Assembly: GCA_905221605.1 (NCBI GenBank)
Contig: CAJNDS010002335.1
Coordinates: 408,887 to 472,886 of the forward strand
Origin: Symbiodinium natans
Lineage: Eukaryota; Sar; Dinophyceae; Suessiales; Symbiodiniaceae
Direction of reading: 5' to 3'
Length of the DNA: 64,000 bases
Of this stretch, positions 41,041 to 52,251 are shown one piece after another. The notes below the pieces were generated by a model that was not told where the DNA came from, made no database searches, and saw only the letters and a program-made list of their open reading frames with translations. Within the stretch, counting starts at the first letter, position 1; every line of letters starts with the position of its first letter. The position numbers were made by a program, and so were the translations under genes.

Positions 41041-42345
41041 GTTTTACTAATTCATTAAATATTTACTCAACTTCACAGATTTGTCTACCGTAATTGATTT
41101 CAAACACTTCCGTTAACTTCGTTGATTCCAAAAAGCTTAATTCACATAATTTGATCCACTCAGCAATTGCTCGAGCGAGTGCTCAAACAGAAGTGACCTG
41201 AACAACTTGCTGGACATGGTGGATTGCTATTAATTTCAATAAGATTGCTGTTAGTTTTACATGGGTTCCTATTAAATTTAATAGGATTCATAGGGTTCGT
41301 ATGAGTTCAATAGGAATCCCATTTAAATCAATAGGAAACCCATTAAAATGAATGAGAACCCTATTGAAATTGAGACGAGTCTTTTGTGAAAACTTAGTCA
41401 GAATCCTAGTACAATCAATAAGAACCTGGTTGAAATACGTAGAAGCTTATTAAATTAACAGGGCTCCTATTAAATTTTCTTGGAGTCCTAAATTCAGAGG
41501 AATCATAAGAAGGCCATTGAAATGAATAGGAACCCTTTTGAATTCATAGGAACGCTATTAAAATTAATAGGAACCCTACAAAAGAATCTATGAATTCCTT
41601 TAAGGGTAACAGGAATCCGTTTAATATGAAGATGAATCCTATTAAAAGATTAAGAGGAGCCAATAAAATTCTATAAAAAAAGTAACGCGGACGCTTTAAA
41701 ACTTGAAACAATAAGAGTCGTACTGTTAGAACTATGATGAACCCTATTAAAACTTTTAATAAATAGGATTGCTAATAAAATTAATAAGAGTTACAATAAC
41801 ATTACTTCGAGTCCAAGTGAAATGAATAGGGAACAGGATTTCAAAGCATAATCGGAGCACTGTGGAATCTAGTAGGAATCCTATGAACATTATTAGGAAT
41901 CCTGTCAACATGAATGAGAAACCCTGCTAAAATGAATACGAAGCCTATTCCAATTAATCAGAAGCCTTTTTACATGAATAGGGAGCTTGTCAAAGCAAAC
42001 GGAATCCAATTAGAAATTGTACGACATCTTATGAAAATGAACAAGAAGCCTATTGACATTTATAGGAATATGTTTAAAGTTTGTTATGATGCTTATTAAA
42101 ACTCTTAGGCTAATTTATGAAAACTTTTATTAAAACTAACTAGGAATAAGAATGCTATTAAAATGACTAAGAATCGTATTCAAATTACTTGGCATTTGTG
42201 TAAAATGAATAGGAGTCAATCTTAAACCCAATTGCTCGTAAAATGATTAGGAATCTTATTCATTAAATAAGGACCCCCATTAAAGTGAACAGGAGTATTA
42301 TAAAATTGAATAGGCAGCCTAAATCATAATAAGGAATCATATAAG
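41040..42345. repeat. Degenerate ~20-bp AT-rich satellite
   Basis: About 1.3 kb built from diverged copies of a unit near AATAGGAACCCTATTAAAAT. The unit is nearly self-complementary, since CCTATT pairs with AATAGG. Mutations are frequent, suggesting an old array. Stops are common and no coding is seen. Confidence 0.7.
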
Positions 42346-43175
42346 AACCCCTGAAAAAATCTTATCCAAACTCCAGTTTCCAAAATTCCAAAAATCCAAA
42401 AATCCGCCCCAAAGGTTTGGATTTTTGGAAACTCGAACGGGAGCCTCAAAATCCAAAAATCGAGCAAATTCCTCGAGTTTCCAAAATTCCAAAAATCCAA
42501 AAAAAAACCACCCCAAGGTTTGGAATTTTGGAAACTCGAGGAATTTGCTCGATTTTTGGATTTTGAGGCTCCCGTTCGAGTTTCCAAAAATCCTAAACTT
42601 GGGTTGGAGTTTTTGGGTTTTTGGAATTTTGGAAACTCGAGCGGGAGCCTCCAAATCCAAAAATCGAGCAAATTCCTCGAGTTTCCAAAATTCCAAAAAT
42701 CCAAAAAAATCACCCCAAGGTTTGGAATTGTGGAAACTCGAGGAATTTGCTCGATTTTTGGATTTTGACGCTCCCGCTCGAGTTTCCAAAAATCCGAAAC
42801 TTGGGTTGGAATTTTTGGATTTTTGGAATTTTGGAAACTCGAGGAATTTGCTCGATTTTTGGATTTTGAGGCTCCCGCTCGAGTTTCCAAAAATCCGAAA
42901 CTTGGGTTGGAATTTTTGGATTTTTGGAATTTTGGAAAGTCGAGGAATTTGCTCGATTTTTGGATTTTGAGGCTCCCGCTCGAGTTTCCAAAAATCCGAA
43001 ACTTGGGTTGGAATTTTTGGATTTTTGGAATTTTGGAAACTCGAACAATTTGCTCGATTTTTGGATTTTGACGCTCCCGCTCGAGTTTCCAAAAATCCGA
43101 AACTTGGGTTGGAATTTTTGGATTTTTGGAATTTTGGAAACTCGAGGAATTTTGGAGTGTTGGTCTTCCGCCCCC
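42345..43175. repeat. 101-bp tandem repeat with inverted internal copies
   Basis: Units contain TTTTGGAAACTCGAGGAATT and GATTTTTGGATTTTGAGGCT, then CCCGCTCGAGTTTCC. The period is 101 bp from about 42,826 to 43,130. In the left part (42,420-42,720) the unit alternates orientation. The array keeps nearly every frame open, producing long artefactual frames on both strands. It ends abruptly at about 43,150. Confidence 0.85.
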
Positions 43176-43299
43176 TTCCTGGACAGACTGGAAATGCAAT
43201 TCCAGGGTCTGTCGTAGGGGGGGGGGTGACCATATATATATATATATGTACGAAGGACCTTTATGTACTATTTGGCGTGTGGCTTGGCTTCTTCAGGCA

Positions 43300-46180
43300 G
43301 AATTTAGGAATTTAAGGAGGCCTAAATTCCTTAAATTCTTTAAATTCCTAAATTAAATTAAATTGGTTCTGGGCCGTAATTTAAAATTTTATAAATTCCT
43401 TAAATTCCTTAAATTCCTAAATTAGGGCTAATTTAGGAATTTAAGGAATTTAAAGAATTTAAAGAGGCCTAAATTCTTTAAATTCCTTAAATTCCTAAAT
43501 TAGCCCTAATTTACGAATTTAAGGAATTTAAGGAATTTATAAAATTTTAAATTAGGGCCCATAACCAATTTAATTTAATTCAGGAATTTATGGAATTTAA
43601 AGAATTTAAAGAGGCCTAAATTCTTTAAATTCCTTAAATTCCTAAATTAGGGCTAATTTAGGAATTTAAGGAATTTAAAGAATTTAAAGAGGCCAAAATT
43701 CCTTAAATTCCTTAAATTCCTAAATTAAATTAAATTGGTTCTGGGCCGTAATTTAAAATTTTATAAATTCCTTAAATTCCCTAAATTCCTTAAATTCCTA
43801 AATTAGGGCTAATTTAGGAATTTCAGGAATTTAAAGAATTTAAAGAGGCCTAAATTCTTGAAATTCCTTAAATTCCTAAATTAGCCCTAATTTAGGAATT
43901 TAAGGAATTTATAAAATTTTAAACTAGGGCCCAGAACCAATTTAATTTAATTTAGGAATTTAAGGAGTTTAAAGAATTTAAAGAGGCCTAAATTCTTTAA
44001 GTTCCTTAAATTCATAAATTAGCCCTAATTTAGGAATTTAAGGAATTTAAGGAATTCAAAAAATCAAAAAATTGTAAATTAGGGCCCAGAACCAATGTAA
44101 TTTAGTTTAGGAATTTAAGGAATTTAAAGAATTTAAAGAGGCCTAAATTCTTTAAATTCCTTAAATTCCTAAATTAGGTCTAATTTAGGAATTTAAGGAA
44201 TTTAAAGAATTTAAAGAGGCCGAAATTCCTTAAATTCCTAAATTAAATTAAATTGGTTCTGGGCCGTAATTTAAAATTTTATAAATTCCGTAAATTTCTT
44301 AAATTCCTTAAATTCCTAAATTAGGGCTAATCTAGGAATTTAAGGAATTTAAAGAATTTAAAGATGCCTAAATTCTGTAAATTCCTTAAATTCCTAAATT
44401 AGCCCTAATTTAGGAATTTAAGGAATTTAAGGAATTTATAAAATTTTAAATTAGGGCCCAGAACCAATTTAATTTAATTTAGGAATTTAAGGAATTTAAA
44501 GAATTGAAAGAGGCCTAAATTCTTTAAATTCCCTAAATTCCTAGATTAGGGCTAATTTGGGAATTTAAGGAATCTAAAGAATTTAAAGAGGCCGAAATTC
44601 CTTAAATTCCTAAATTAAATTAAATTGGTTCTGGGCCGAAATTTAAAATTTTATAAACTCCTTAAATTCCTTAAATTCCTTAAATTCCTAAATTAGGCTA
44701 ATCTGGGAATTTAAGGAATTTAAAGAATTTAAAGAGGCCTAAATTCTTTAAATTCCTTAAATTCCTAAATTAGCCCTAATTTAGGAATTTAAGGAATTAA
44801 AGGAATTTATAAAATATAAGATTAGGGCCCAGAACCAATTTAATTTAATTTAGGAATTTAAAGAATTTAAAGAGGCCTAAATTCTTTAAATTCCTTAAAT
44901 TCCTAAATTAGCCCTAATTTAGGAATTTAAGGAATTGAAAAAATCTTAAATTAGGGCACAGAACCAATTTAATTTAGTTTAGGGATTTAAGGAATTTAAA
45001 GAATTTAAAGAGGCCTAAATTCTTTAAATTCCTTAAATTCCTAAATTAGCCCTAATTTACGAATTTAAGGAATTTAAGGAATTTATAAAATTTAAAATTA
45101 GGGCCCAGAACCAATTTAATTTAATTTAGGAATTTAAAGAATTTAAAGAATTTAAAGAGGCCTAAATTCTTTAAATTCCTTAAATTCCTAAATTAGGGCT
45201 AATTTGGGAATTTAAGGAATTTAAGGAATTTAAAGAGGCCGAAATTCCTTAAATTCCTTAAATTCCTAAATTAAATTAAAATTGGTTCTGGGCCGTAATT
45301 TAAAATTTTATAAATTCCTTAAATTCCTTAAATTCCTTAAATTCCTAAATTAGGGCTAATTTAGGAATTTAAGGAATTTAAAGAATTTAAAGAGGCCTAA
45401 ATTCTTTAAATTCCTTAAATTCCTAAATTAGCCCTAATTTACGAATTTAAGGAATTTAAGGAATTTATAAAATTTAAAATTAGGGCCCAGAACCAATTTA
45501 ATTTAATTTAGGAATTTAAAGAATTTAAAGAATTTAAAGAGGCCTAAATTCTTTAAATTCCTTAAATTCCTAAATTAGGGCTAATTTGGGAATTTAAGGA
45601 ATTTAAGGAATTTAAAGAGGCCGAAATTCCTTAAATTCCTTAAATTCCTAAATTAAATTAAAATTGGTTCTGGGCCGTAATTTAAAATTTTATAAATTCC
45701 TTAAATTCCTTAAATTCCTTAAATTCCTAAATTAGGGCTAATTTAGGAATTTAAGGAATTTAAAGAATTTAAAGAGGCCTAAATTCTTTAAATTCCTTAA
45801 ATTCCTAAATTAGCCCTAATTTAGGAATTTAAGGAATTTAAAAAATTTCAATTTACGGCCCAGAACCAATTTAATTTAATTTTGGAATTTAAGCAATTTA
45901 AAGAATTTGAAGAGGCCTACATTCTTTAAATTCCTTAAATTCCCAAATTAGCCCTAATTTAGGAATTTCAGGAATTTTTTGGAATTTAAGGAATTTATAA
46001 AATTTAAAATTAGGGCCCAGAACCAATTTAATTTTATCTAGGAATTCAAGGAATTTAAAGAATTTAAAGAGGCCTAAATTCTTTAAAGTCCTTAAATTCC
46101 TAAATTAGCCGTAATTTAGGAATTTAAGGAATTTGTGAAATTTTTAACAAGCAACGCCGAAGTTCGCTAAATTCCCGAGG
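43300..46180. repeat. Palindromic AATTCC/GGAATT satellite with ~375-bp higher-order repeat
   Basis: About 2.9 kb of TTTAAATTCCTTAAATTCCT and its reverse complement, alternating every 40-80 bp and separated by GGCTAATTTAGG and AGAGGCCTAAATTC. A marker, GGTTCTGGGCC, alternates with its complement GGGCCCAGAACC about every 150-190 bp. Same-orientation markers recur at 372-378 bp (for example 43,363/43,735, 44,252/44,626 and 45,105/45,483). Two neighbouring ~378-bp units around 45.1-45.86 kb are nearly identical, showing recent local duplication. Confidence 0.85.
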
Positions 46181-46199
46181 AATTTAAAGACATTTTTGA

Positions 46200-46395
46200 A
46201 TTTGAGAATTTTCTTTAGAATTTATTCACCATCATCCCCCAGCATCCCCCATCATCTTCATCATCCCCATTCATCCCCCATCATCTTCATCATGCCCCTT
46301 CATCCCCCATCATCGTCATCATCCCCCATCATCTTCATCATCCCCCATCATCCCCCATCATCCCCCATCATCTTCATCATCCCCCATCATCCCAC
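46200..46395. repeat. CATC/CCCC minisatellite
   Basis: Repeats of CATCATCCCCCATCATCTTC with a 3-bp and a ~30-bp period, forming a border between the AT satellite and the telomere-like inverted repeat. Confidence 0.85.
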
Positions 46396-46489
46396 ATTTC
46401 CGGCCGGAAATGTGTCATGCTTATGTCTGTCAGACGGAAAAGATGACACATCTCCGGCCTGACCAAATTAATCACAATTGAAAGGTTTT

Positions 46490-48180
46490 CTGTAAACACT
46501 GGCGCGCCCTTAACTTTGAAGCGAAAGTTTTTGAAACCCTAGCAAAGGTTATTGGTAAACCCTAGCGTGCCCAAAACCTCAAAAACGAAAGATCCATTCA
46601 AATACTAAAAGCCGTAAAATCCCGAAAGGCGTAGAGTCCTTAAACTCCAGCAAAACTTCAGCAGAGAAGAAGGCAAGGTGTTTTCAAGATAAAAGGGGTC
46701 CCAGGGTCTCAGGGTTTAGGGCGTAGGCGCTTAGGCGCTTAGGAGCTTAGGAGCTTAGGGTTTAGGGTTTAGGGTTTAGGCGCTTAGGCGCTCAGGAGCT
46801 TAAGAGCTTAGGAGTTGATGGTTTAGGGTTTAGGGTTTAAGGGATTAGGGGGTAGGCGCTTAAGCGCCTAGGCGCTTAGGAGCTTAGGAGCCTAGGTTTT
46901 AGGGTTTAAGGTCTATAAGGGTTTAGGGGGTAGGCGCTCAGGAGCTTAAGAGCTTAGGAGCCGGGACCCAGGGACCTTCTTTTAAATTTTTTCATTTCCT
47001 TAAAACCCTTAAAAATCTTAAAAGCCCGGGCCTTCTAGATTTTGAGGGTTTTAAGGTTTTTTCAAAGTTAAAAAGGCGGGGAGGCCCAGCGCCTGCCCCT
47101 TAATCCTTAAACCCTAAGCTCCTAAGCTCCTAGGCTCCTTAGCGCCTAAGCGCCTACCCCCTAAACCCTTAAACCTTAAACCCTAAACCCTAAGCTCCTA
47201 AGCTCCTAAGTGCCTACCCCCTAGATCCATAAACCCTGAGCTCCAAAGCTCCCTAAGCTCCTCAGCGCCTACCCCCTAAACCCTTAAACCCTAAACCCTA
47301 AGCTCCTGAGGTCCTAAGCGCCTAAGCGCCTACCCCTAAATCCTTAAACCCTCCTAAGCTCCTAAGCTCCTCAGCGCCTAAGCGCCTACCCCCCAAACCC
47401 ATAAACCTTAAATCAAACCCTATAAACCCTAAGCTCCTAGGCTCCGAGACCCAGAAACCTAAACCCCTAACTATAAGCTCCCAAGCTCCTCCTAAGCGCC
47501 TCAGCGCCTACCCCCCACACCCTGAGACCCCGGGAACCCTTTCAAATTTTAAAGTATTTTACTTCGAACATCCCCACCTTAGGGATTTGGATTGGGCTTG
47601 GGCACTCCAGCGAGGGAGTCTCTGGGTTGGGCACTCCAGGGAGTCTCTACACTGGGCACTCCAGGAAGACTCTACTCCACTCCAGACTCTCTGGGCATTG
47701 CAGGGAGTCTCTGGGGTTGGGCACTCCAGGGAGACTCTGGGGAAAACTGTGCACTCTAAAAGACTCTGGGGTTGGGCACTCCAGGGAGACTGAAAAAAGT
47801 CTGGGGCTGGGGATTTCGGGAAACTCTGGGCACTCCAGGGAGACCCTGGGGTTGGGCACTCCAGGAGTCTCTGGCTGGGCAATTCGGGGAGTCTTGAATT
47901 TCTGTACTTGGGCAGTCCAGGGAGTCTCTAGGAGTAGACCGGGCGAGGAGAAGAGTTCCGGGCGAGGAGAAGAGTTGAATTTAAAATCTAACAACCCCAC
48001 ACCGAAGGTGGGGAAAAACCCTTGCCTTCTTCTCCGCTGAAATGTTCTAGGCTTTAAGGCCTTTGAGAGATTTGAATATTTAAAAGGAGCTTTCGTTTTT
48101 GAGGTTGAGGGCACGCTAGGGCTGGCAAAAGTCCTTTGCTAGGGTTTACAAAAAACCCTTTCGCTTAAACGTGTTTACAA
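46490..48180. repeat. Long inverted repeat rich in TTTAGGG variants
   Basis: Left arm segments have reverse-complement partners in the right arm: the CGAAAG..CCTAGCGTGCCC..CAAAAACGAAAG region at 46,515-46,595 with 48,085-48,165; CTTCAGCAGAGAAGAAGGCA at about 46,655-46,680 with 48,020-48,045; AAAGGGGTCCCAGGGTCTCA at 46,690-46,708 with 47,522-47,545; and (TTTAGGG)n mixed with GGCGCTTAGGAGCTTAGGAG at 46,705-46,950 with 47,095-47,510. The spacer is about 46,975-47,090. The right arm is split by an unrelated minisatellite. Confidence 0.75.
47575..47960. repeat. GGGCACTCCAGGGAGTCTCT minisatellite inserted in the palindrome
   Basis: About 12 diverged units of 25-35 bp (GTTGGGCACTCCAGGGAGAC, TCTGGG). 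It has no counterpart in the left arm, so it was either inserted in the right arm or lost from the left. Confidence 0.75.
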
Positions 48181-48480
48181 AATGCTTTCGTTTTTGAGGA
48201 TGGGGGCACACCAAGGTTTACAAAGATCCTTTCGTTTTTGAAGTTGAGGACACACTAGGGTTTACACAACAACTGACCTTCTGACGTCGCAGGCGTACCA
48301 GGTTGATAAACAAACCTTTCGTTTTTGATGTCGAGGACATATCGAGGTTCAAACCAAGCCTTTCGTTTAAAAATTATGGCGCTTTAAGGTTTTGCAAGAC
48401 AACAGGTTTCGCTAACGTTGTTGCAGTCTTACGTTTTCAACTCTTTAAGATATTTACCAGGCAACCTGAAGAGCATTTTT
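48080..48480. repeat. Diverged ~50-60 bp repeat (CTTTCGTTTTTGAGG)
   Basis: Five or six spaced copies of CTTTCGTTTTTGAGGTTGAG followed by GACACACTAGGGTTTACA. The first is the right-arm partner of the left end of the inverted repeat. Confidence 0.6.
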
Positions 48481-48679
48481 GTAAATAAACAGTATGATTG
48501 AGGTCTTAGGTCTCCACTCTAAATTTTGATATTTTGCACTAACCAGAACTAAAACTGTTTGCATCGTTCAGTTACCGTGATGTTTGCCCAACGTTGATAT
48601 CTTGAGCCTCCTAAATTTTTTGAAAAAACTCAAGACCTCAATTCGACTCTTCAAAATCTTTAAATCATGGGCCCTCTAA

Positions 48680-48930
48680 CAGAACACCCTTTAAATAGCT
48701 CAGTGTGGTTCTTTTATTCATCGCATCTCTCCCTCTTTCTTTCTCTTTCGCTCTCGCTTTCTCTCTTTCTCTCTCTCTCTCTTGCCTTTGTCTCTGTCGC
48801 TCTCTCTCTCTCTCTCTCTGTCTCTCTCCCTCCCTCCTTCCTTCCTTCCTTCCTTCCTTCATCCCTTTCTCTTCTTCTCTTCCTTCTGCTTGTTCTTTCC
48901 TCTTTCCCGCCCCTCCCGTTTTCTACTTGC
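48680..48930. repeat. CT/CCTT pyrimidine-rich tract
   Basis: (CTCTTT)n, (CT)n and (CCTT)n stretches on the + strand. Confidence 0.85.
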
Positions 48931-49860
48931 CATTCAACAGGGAATGAAAGAAGAAAGTCAAGGATAAGAAAGAGAAGGTACTGACAACAGAGGAGCTGGA
49001 ATTCTCCTTCAAGAAGGAAATAGAACCACAGAAAGTCAAGGGTGAGAAAGAAGTGTGAAGGTACAGACAAGAGAGGGGGAAGAGGAGGAGTTCTGCTTGA
49101 TCCTTCTCACTACCCTCTATCTACCTACATCTCTCTGTCAATTTTTTCTCTTGTTGGAAACGGGGGACAGGATCTTACTGTCCTCTTTTCCCCTCTCGCA
49201 GCCTCCCCCCAAACCCCTGGGAGGCCCTTTCAGGGAGCCCCTCAGGGAAGCCCCCTTGCGAAAACTGCAGGCTCCTGGTGGATATTGAAAGAAGCAGATT
49301 CACAGAAGAAGGGAAGGCTCGAGAACGACAGATACATAGAGAAACTGAAACAGGAGAGGGAAGCAACTATCCTCTCCAAGCTGTTTTCAGAGTGACCCCA
49401 AAGACCGGGGTGGGCGTGAGCTCGCCCCTTGCCACTCGAAAGCCTCCCCTTCTTGAAACAAGCAAAAGGCAGGAACCCCTTCTTTCAAAGAATCCGTGTC
49501 AGAAGAAAAAAGGATACTGCGATAGCCCCTCATTCGTATTTTAATTCCTCCCAGATGCTTTCGGCTCTTTTCCTTGATAGATGAGTGGGTCCGTCCTCTT
49601 CTTTCGGGGTGGGAGAGTATATTTTCTTAGAATGAGCCCTTCCGCGCATTCTTAAATCAGAGGTAGCCCGGCCTATGTTGAATACAGATAAGGGCGTTGT
49701 CCTGAAAGGCTCTCCTGTTCTAAGGAACACCATGAATGATAGAAGCCTTCATTTGAAAAGGAATCAAAGAGCCCCTCCAGCATTTCAATAGACGACAGGA
49801 TTTCGCTGTTGTCAGGAATGCTATTGTCTGTAACAAGCTCTCTTTCTCCTTCCTTTCGTT
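48931..49860. repeat. Diverged relative of the ~800-bp unit
   Basis: Segments resemble the later array: CTTGATCCTTCTCACTACCC.., ..TTTTTTCTCTTGTTGGAAAC.. and ..GGGAGGCCCTTTCAGGGAGC. I infer an older, diverged copy. No exon recognised. Confidence 0.45.
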
Positions 49861-52251
49861 CTCCCTCTTCGTGCGCCCGCTTTCTGCACTCTCCCTTTCT
49901 TGCGTCCCTTCTGCGGGCCCTTTCTTCCTCTGTTCCTTTTGTCATTGCGTAGGGGGCATAATTAGACGAAGGGCAAGGTTAAGCAAGGAGAATGAAGAGA
50001 ATGATATGATGGAAAGAGGACTTCTCCTGCTCCTTGTAACTACCTTCCACACTTCTCTACATGTCTACATGATCTTTTCCCTTATTTTTCTTCTTAGCAA
50101 CACGGGAAAGGGTGCTCCTCTCACGCCTCTCTTTCACTCTTGGAGGCCCCTGGATGACACTCTCTGAAGGCCGCCTGAAACTCTTGGGGGATCAGAGGGA
50201 TGAACAGAAAGCACCAGGGGGCACCGGAGTGAGAGAGATGGAGACAGATAGAGAAGCAAAGAGAAGGAGACAGTAATCAGGGAGAAGAGGAAGAAGGAAG
50301 ACAGTGGAAGAGCGACAGATAGGGAAACAGGGTGAAGGAAACAGAAACAATGAAGAAGAGGAAGGAGGAAGCGACGGTGAAAAGAGGGCCGCTTGGAGAA
50401 CAAAAAGGAGACAGAGAAGATCAAGAAGACAAGAGAACAGGTAGGGCAGGACACTTGTCTTTGTTATCCACTGTTCCTTTTCCTCATCCCTTACACTTTT
50501 TTCCCGAGCATCGCTCACTCCTTTCTTCCACGGTCTTCGTCCTTCATTCCCCCTCTCTATCTCCTATCCTTTCTCTAGCTCTCCTTCCTTTCTTTTCCCA
50601 TGTTCGTTCTCATCCTTTCTCCGCTCTCCCTTTTCTCGCGTCCATGCCATGAGCCTTTCCTCCTCTGTTCCTTTTGTCATAAAGTAGTCATAAAGTAGGA
50701 GGATAGAACATGGGCAAGGTTCAGCAAGGAGAATGAAGGGAATGATAAGATGGAAGGAGGACTTGTCCTGCTCCTTCTAACTACCTTCCACACCTCTCTA
50801 CATGTCTCTGAGTCTTTGTTCTTTTCTCTTGTTTTTCTTCTTAGCAATGTTTGGAAAGGGTCCTCCTCTCACACCTCTCCTTCACTCTTGGAGACCCCTT
50901 GGGGACGCTCCCTGAAAGCTGCCTGACAACTTTGGGGAAGGCTCAGAGGGTTTGGAGTGTGTGGAAAAAGGCAGTGCAGGGCCATGTCCAGATCAGTGCC
51001 TCGTAAAACAGAAAGGATGAGCAATGAACGGAAAACGCCAGGGGGCGCCGGAGAGAGAGAGAGAGATGGAGACAGATAGAGATCAGGGAGAAGAGGAAGA
51101 AGGAAGACAGCGGAAGAGGGACAGCGTGGCAACGGGGTGAAGGAAACAGAAACAATGAAGCAGGAGAAGCAGGAAGCGATGGTGAAAAGAGGGCCGCTTG
51201 GAGAACAAAAAGGGGTGAGAGAAGATCAAGAAGAAAAGAGAATAGGTTCGGGCAGGACACTTGTTTTTGTTATCCACTGTTCATTTTCCTCACCCTTGTG
51301 CTTATTTCCCGAGCATCGCTCACTCCTTTCTTCCACGGTCTTCGTCCTTCATTCCCCCTCTCTATCTCCTATCCTTTCTCTAGCTCTCCTTCCTTACTCT
51401 TCCCATGTTCGTTCTCCTCCTTTCTCCGCTCTCCCTTTTATCGCCTCCATTCCATGAGCCTTTCCTCCTCTGTTCCTTTTGTCATTACGTAGGGGGATAG
51501 AGCACGGGCAAGGTTAAGCAAGGAGAATGAAGGAATGATAAGATGGAAGGAGGACTTGTCCTGCTCCTTCTAACTACCTTCCACACCTCTCTACATGTCT
51601 CTGAGTCTTTGTTCTTTTCTCTTGTTTTCTTCTTAGCAATGTGGGGAAAGGGTCCTCCTCTCACACCTCTCCTTCACTCTTGGAGGCCCCTTGCGAACCC
51701 TCCCTGAAGGCTGCTTGAAACTCTTGTGGAGGCTTAGAGGGGTTTGGAGTGTGTGGAAAGAGGCAGTGCAGGGCCAGGTCCAGAACAGGGCCCATCGTTT
51801 GTACAGGGTCTGCCTCGTATAGTCAGAAAGGATGAGCAATGAACAGAAAACACCGGGGGGCTCCGGAGTGAAAGAGATGGAGAAGCAAAGAGAAGGAGAC
51901 AGTAGTCATGAAACAAGGAAGAAGGGAGACAGTGGAAGAGCGACAGATAGGGAAACAGGGTGAAGGCAAAAGAATAAAGCGATGGTGAAAAGAGGGCCGC
52001 TTGGAGAACAAAAAGGGGTGAGAGAAGATCAAGAAGAAAAGAGAATAGGTTCGGGCAGGACACTTGTTTTTGTTATCCACTGTTCCTTTTCCTTTCCCCT
52101 TACACTTTTCTCCCGAGCATTGCTCACTCCTTTCTTCCACGGTCTTTGTCCTTCATTTCTCCTCTCTATCTTTCTATCCTCTCTCTAGCTCTCCTTCCTT
52201 ACTCTTCCCATGTTCGTTCTCCTCCTTTCTCCGCTCTCCCTTTTCTGAGAG
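49860..52251. repeat. Tandem array of about three ~740-805-bp units
   Basis: The landmark CCACGGTCTTCGTCCTTCAT (or TTTGT) occurs at about 50,528, 51,333 and 52,137, giving periods of 805 and 804 bp. GGGCAAGGTT..AGCAAGGAGAATG occurs at about 49,971, 50,712 and 51,506 (741 and 794 bp). Each unit has a pyrimidine-rich part, a short mixed part with CCTTCACTCTTGGAGGCCCC, and a purine-rich part with AGAGGGCCGCTTGGAGAACA. Open frames are Ser/Leu/Phe-rich and not convincing. The array stops at CTCCCTTTTCTGAGAG (about 52,240). Confidence 0.85.

Noticed and set aside
42324-43315. Frames of up to 298 codons on both strands (NSKNPKIPTQVSDFWKLE-type)
   Set aside because: Encoded by the 101-bp satellite; similar frames appear in all phases, so openness reflects the repeat unit.
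46690-47510. A true chromosome end
   Set aside because: The telomere-like units are mixed with GCGCTTAGGAGC variants, arranged as an inverted repeat, and flanked on both sides by other sequence.
48665-51460. Repeated Ser/Leu/Phe-rich frames of about 105 codons, in both directions
   Set aside because: They follow the ~800-bp satellite units and strand composition bias; the same peptides recur with frameshifts and no conserved start.
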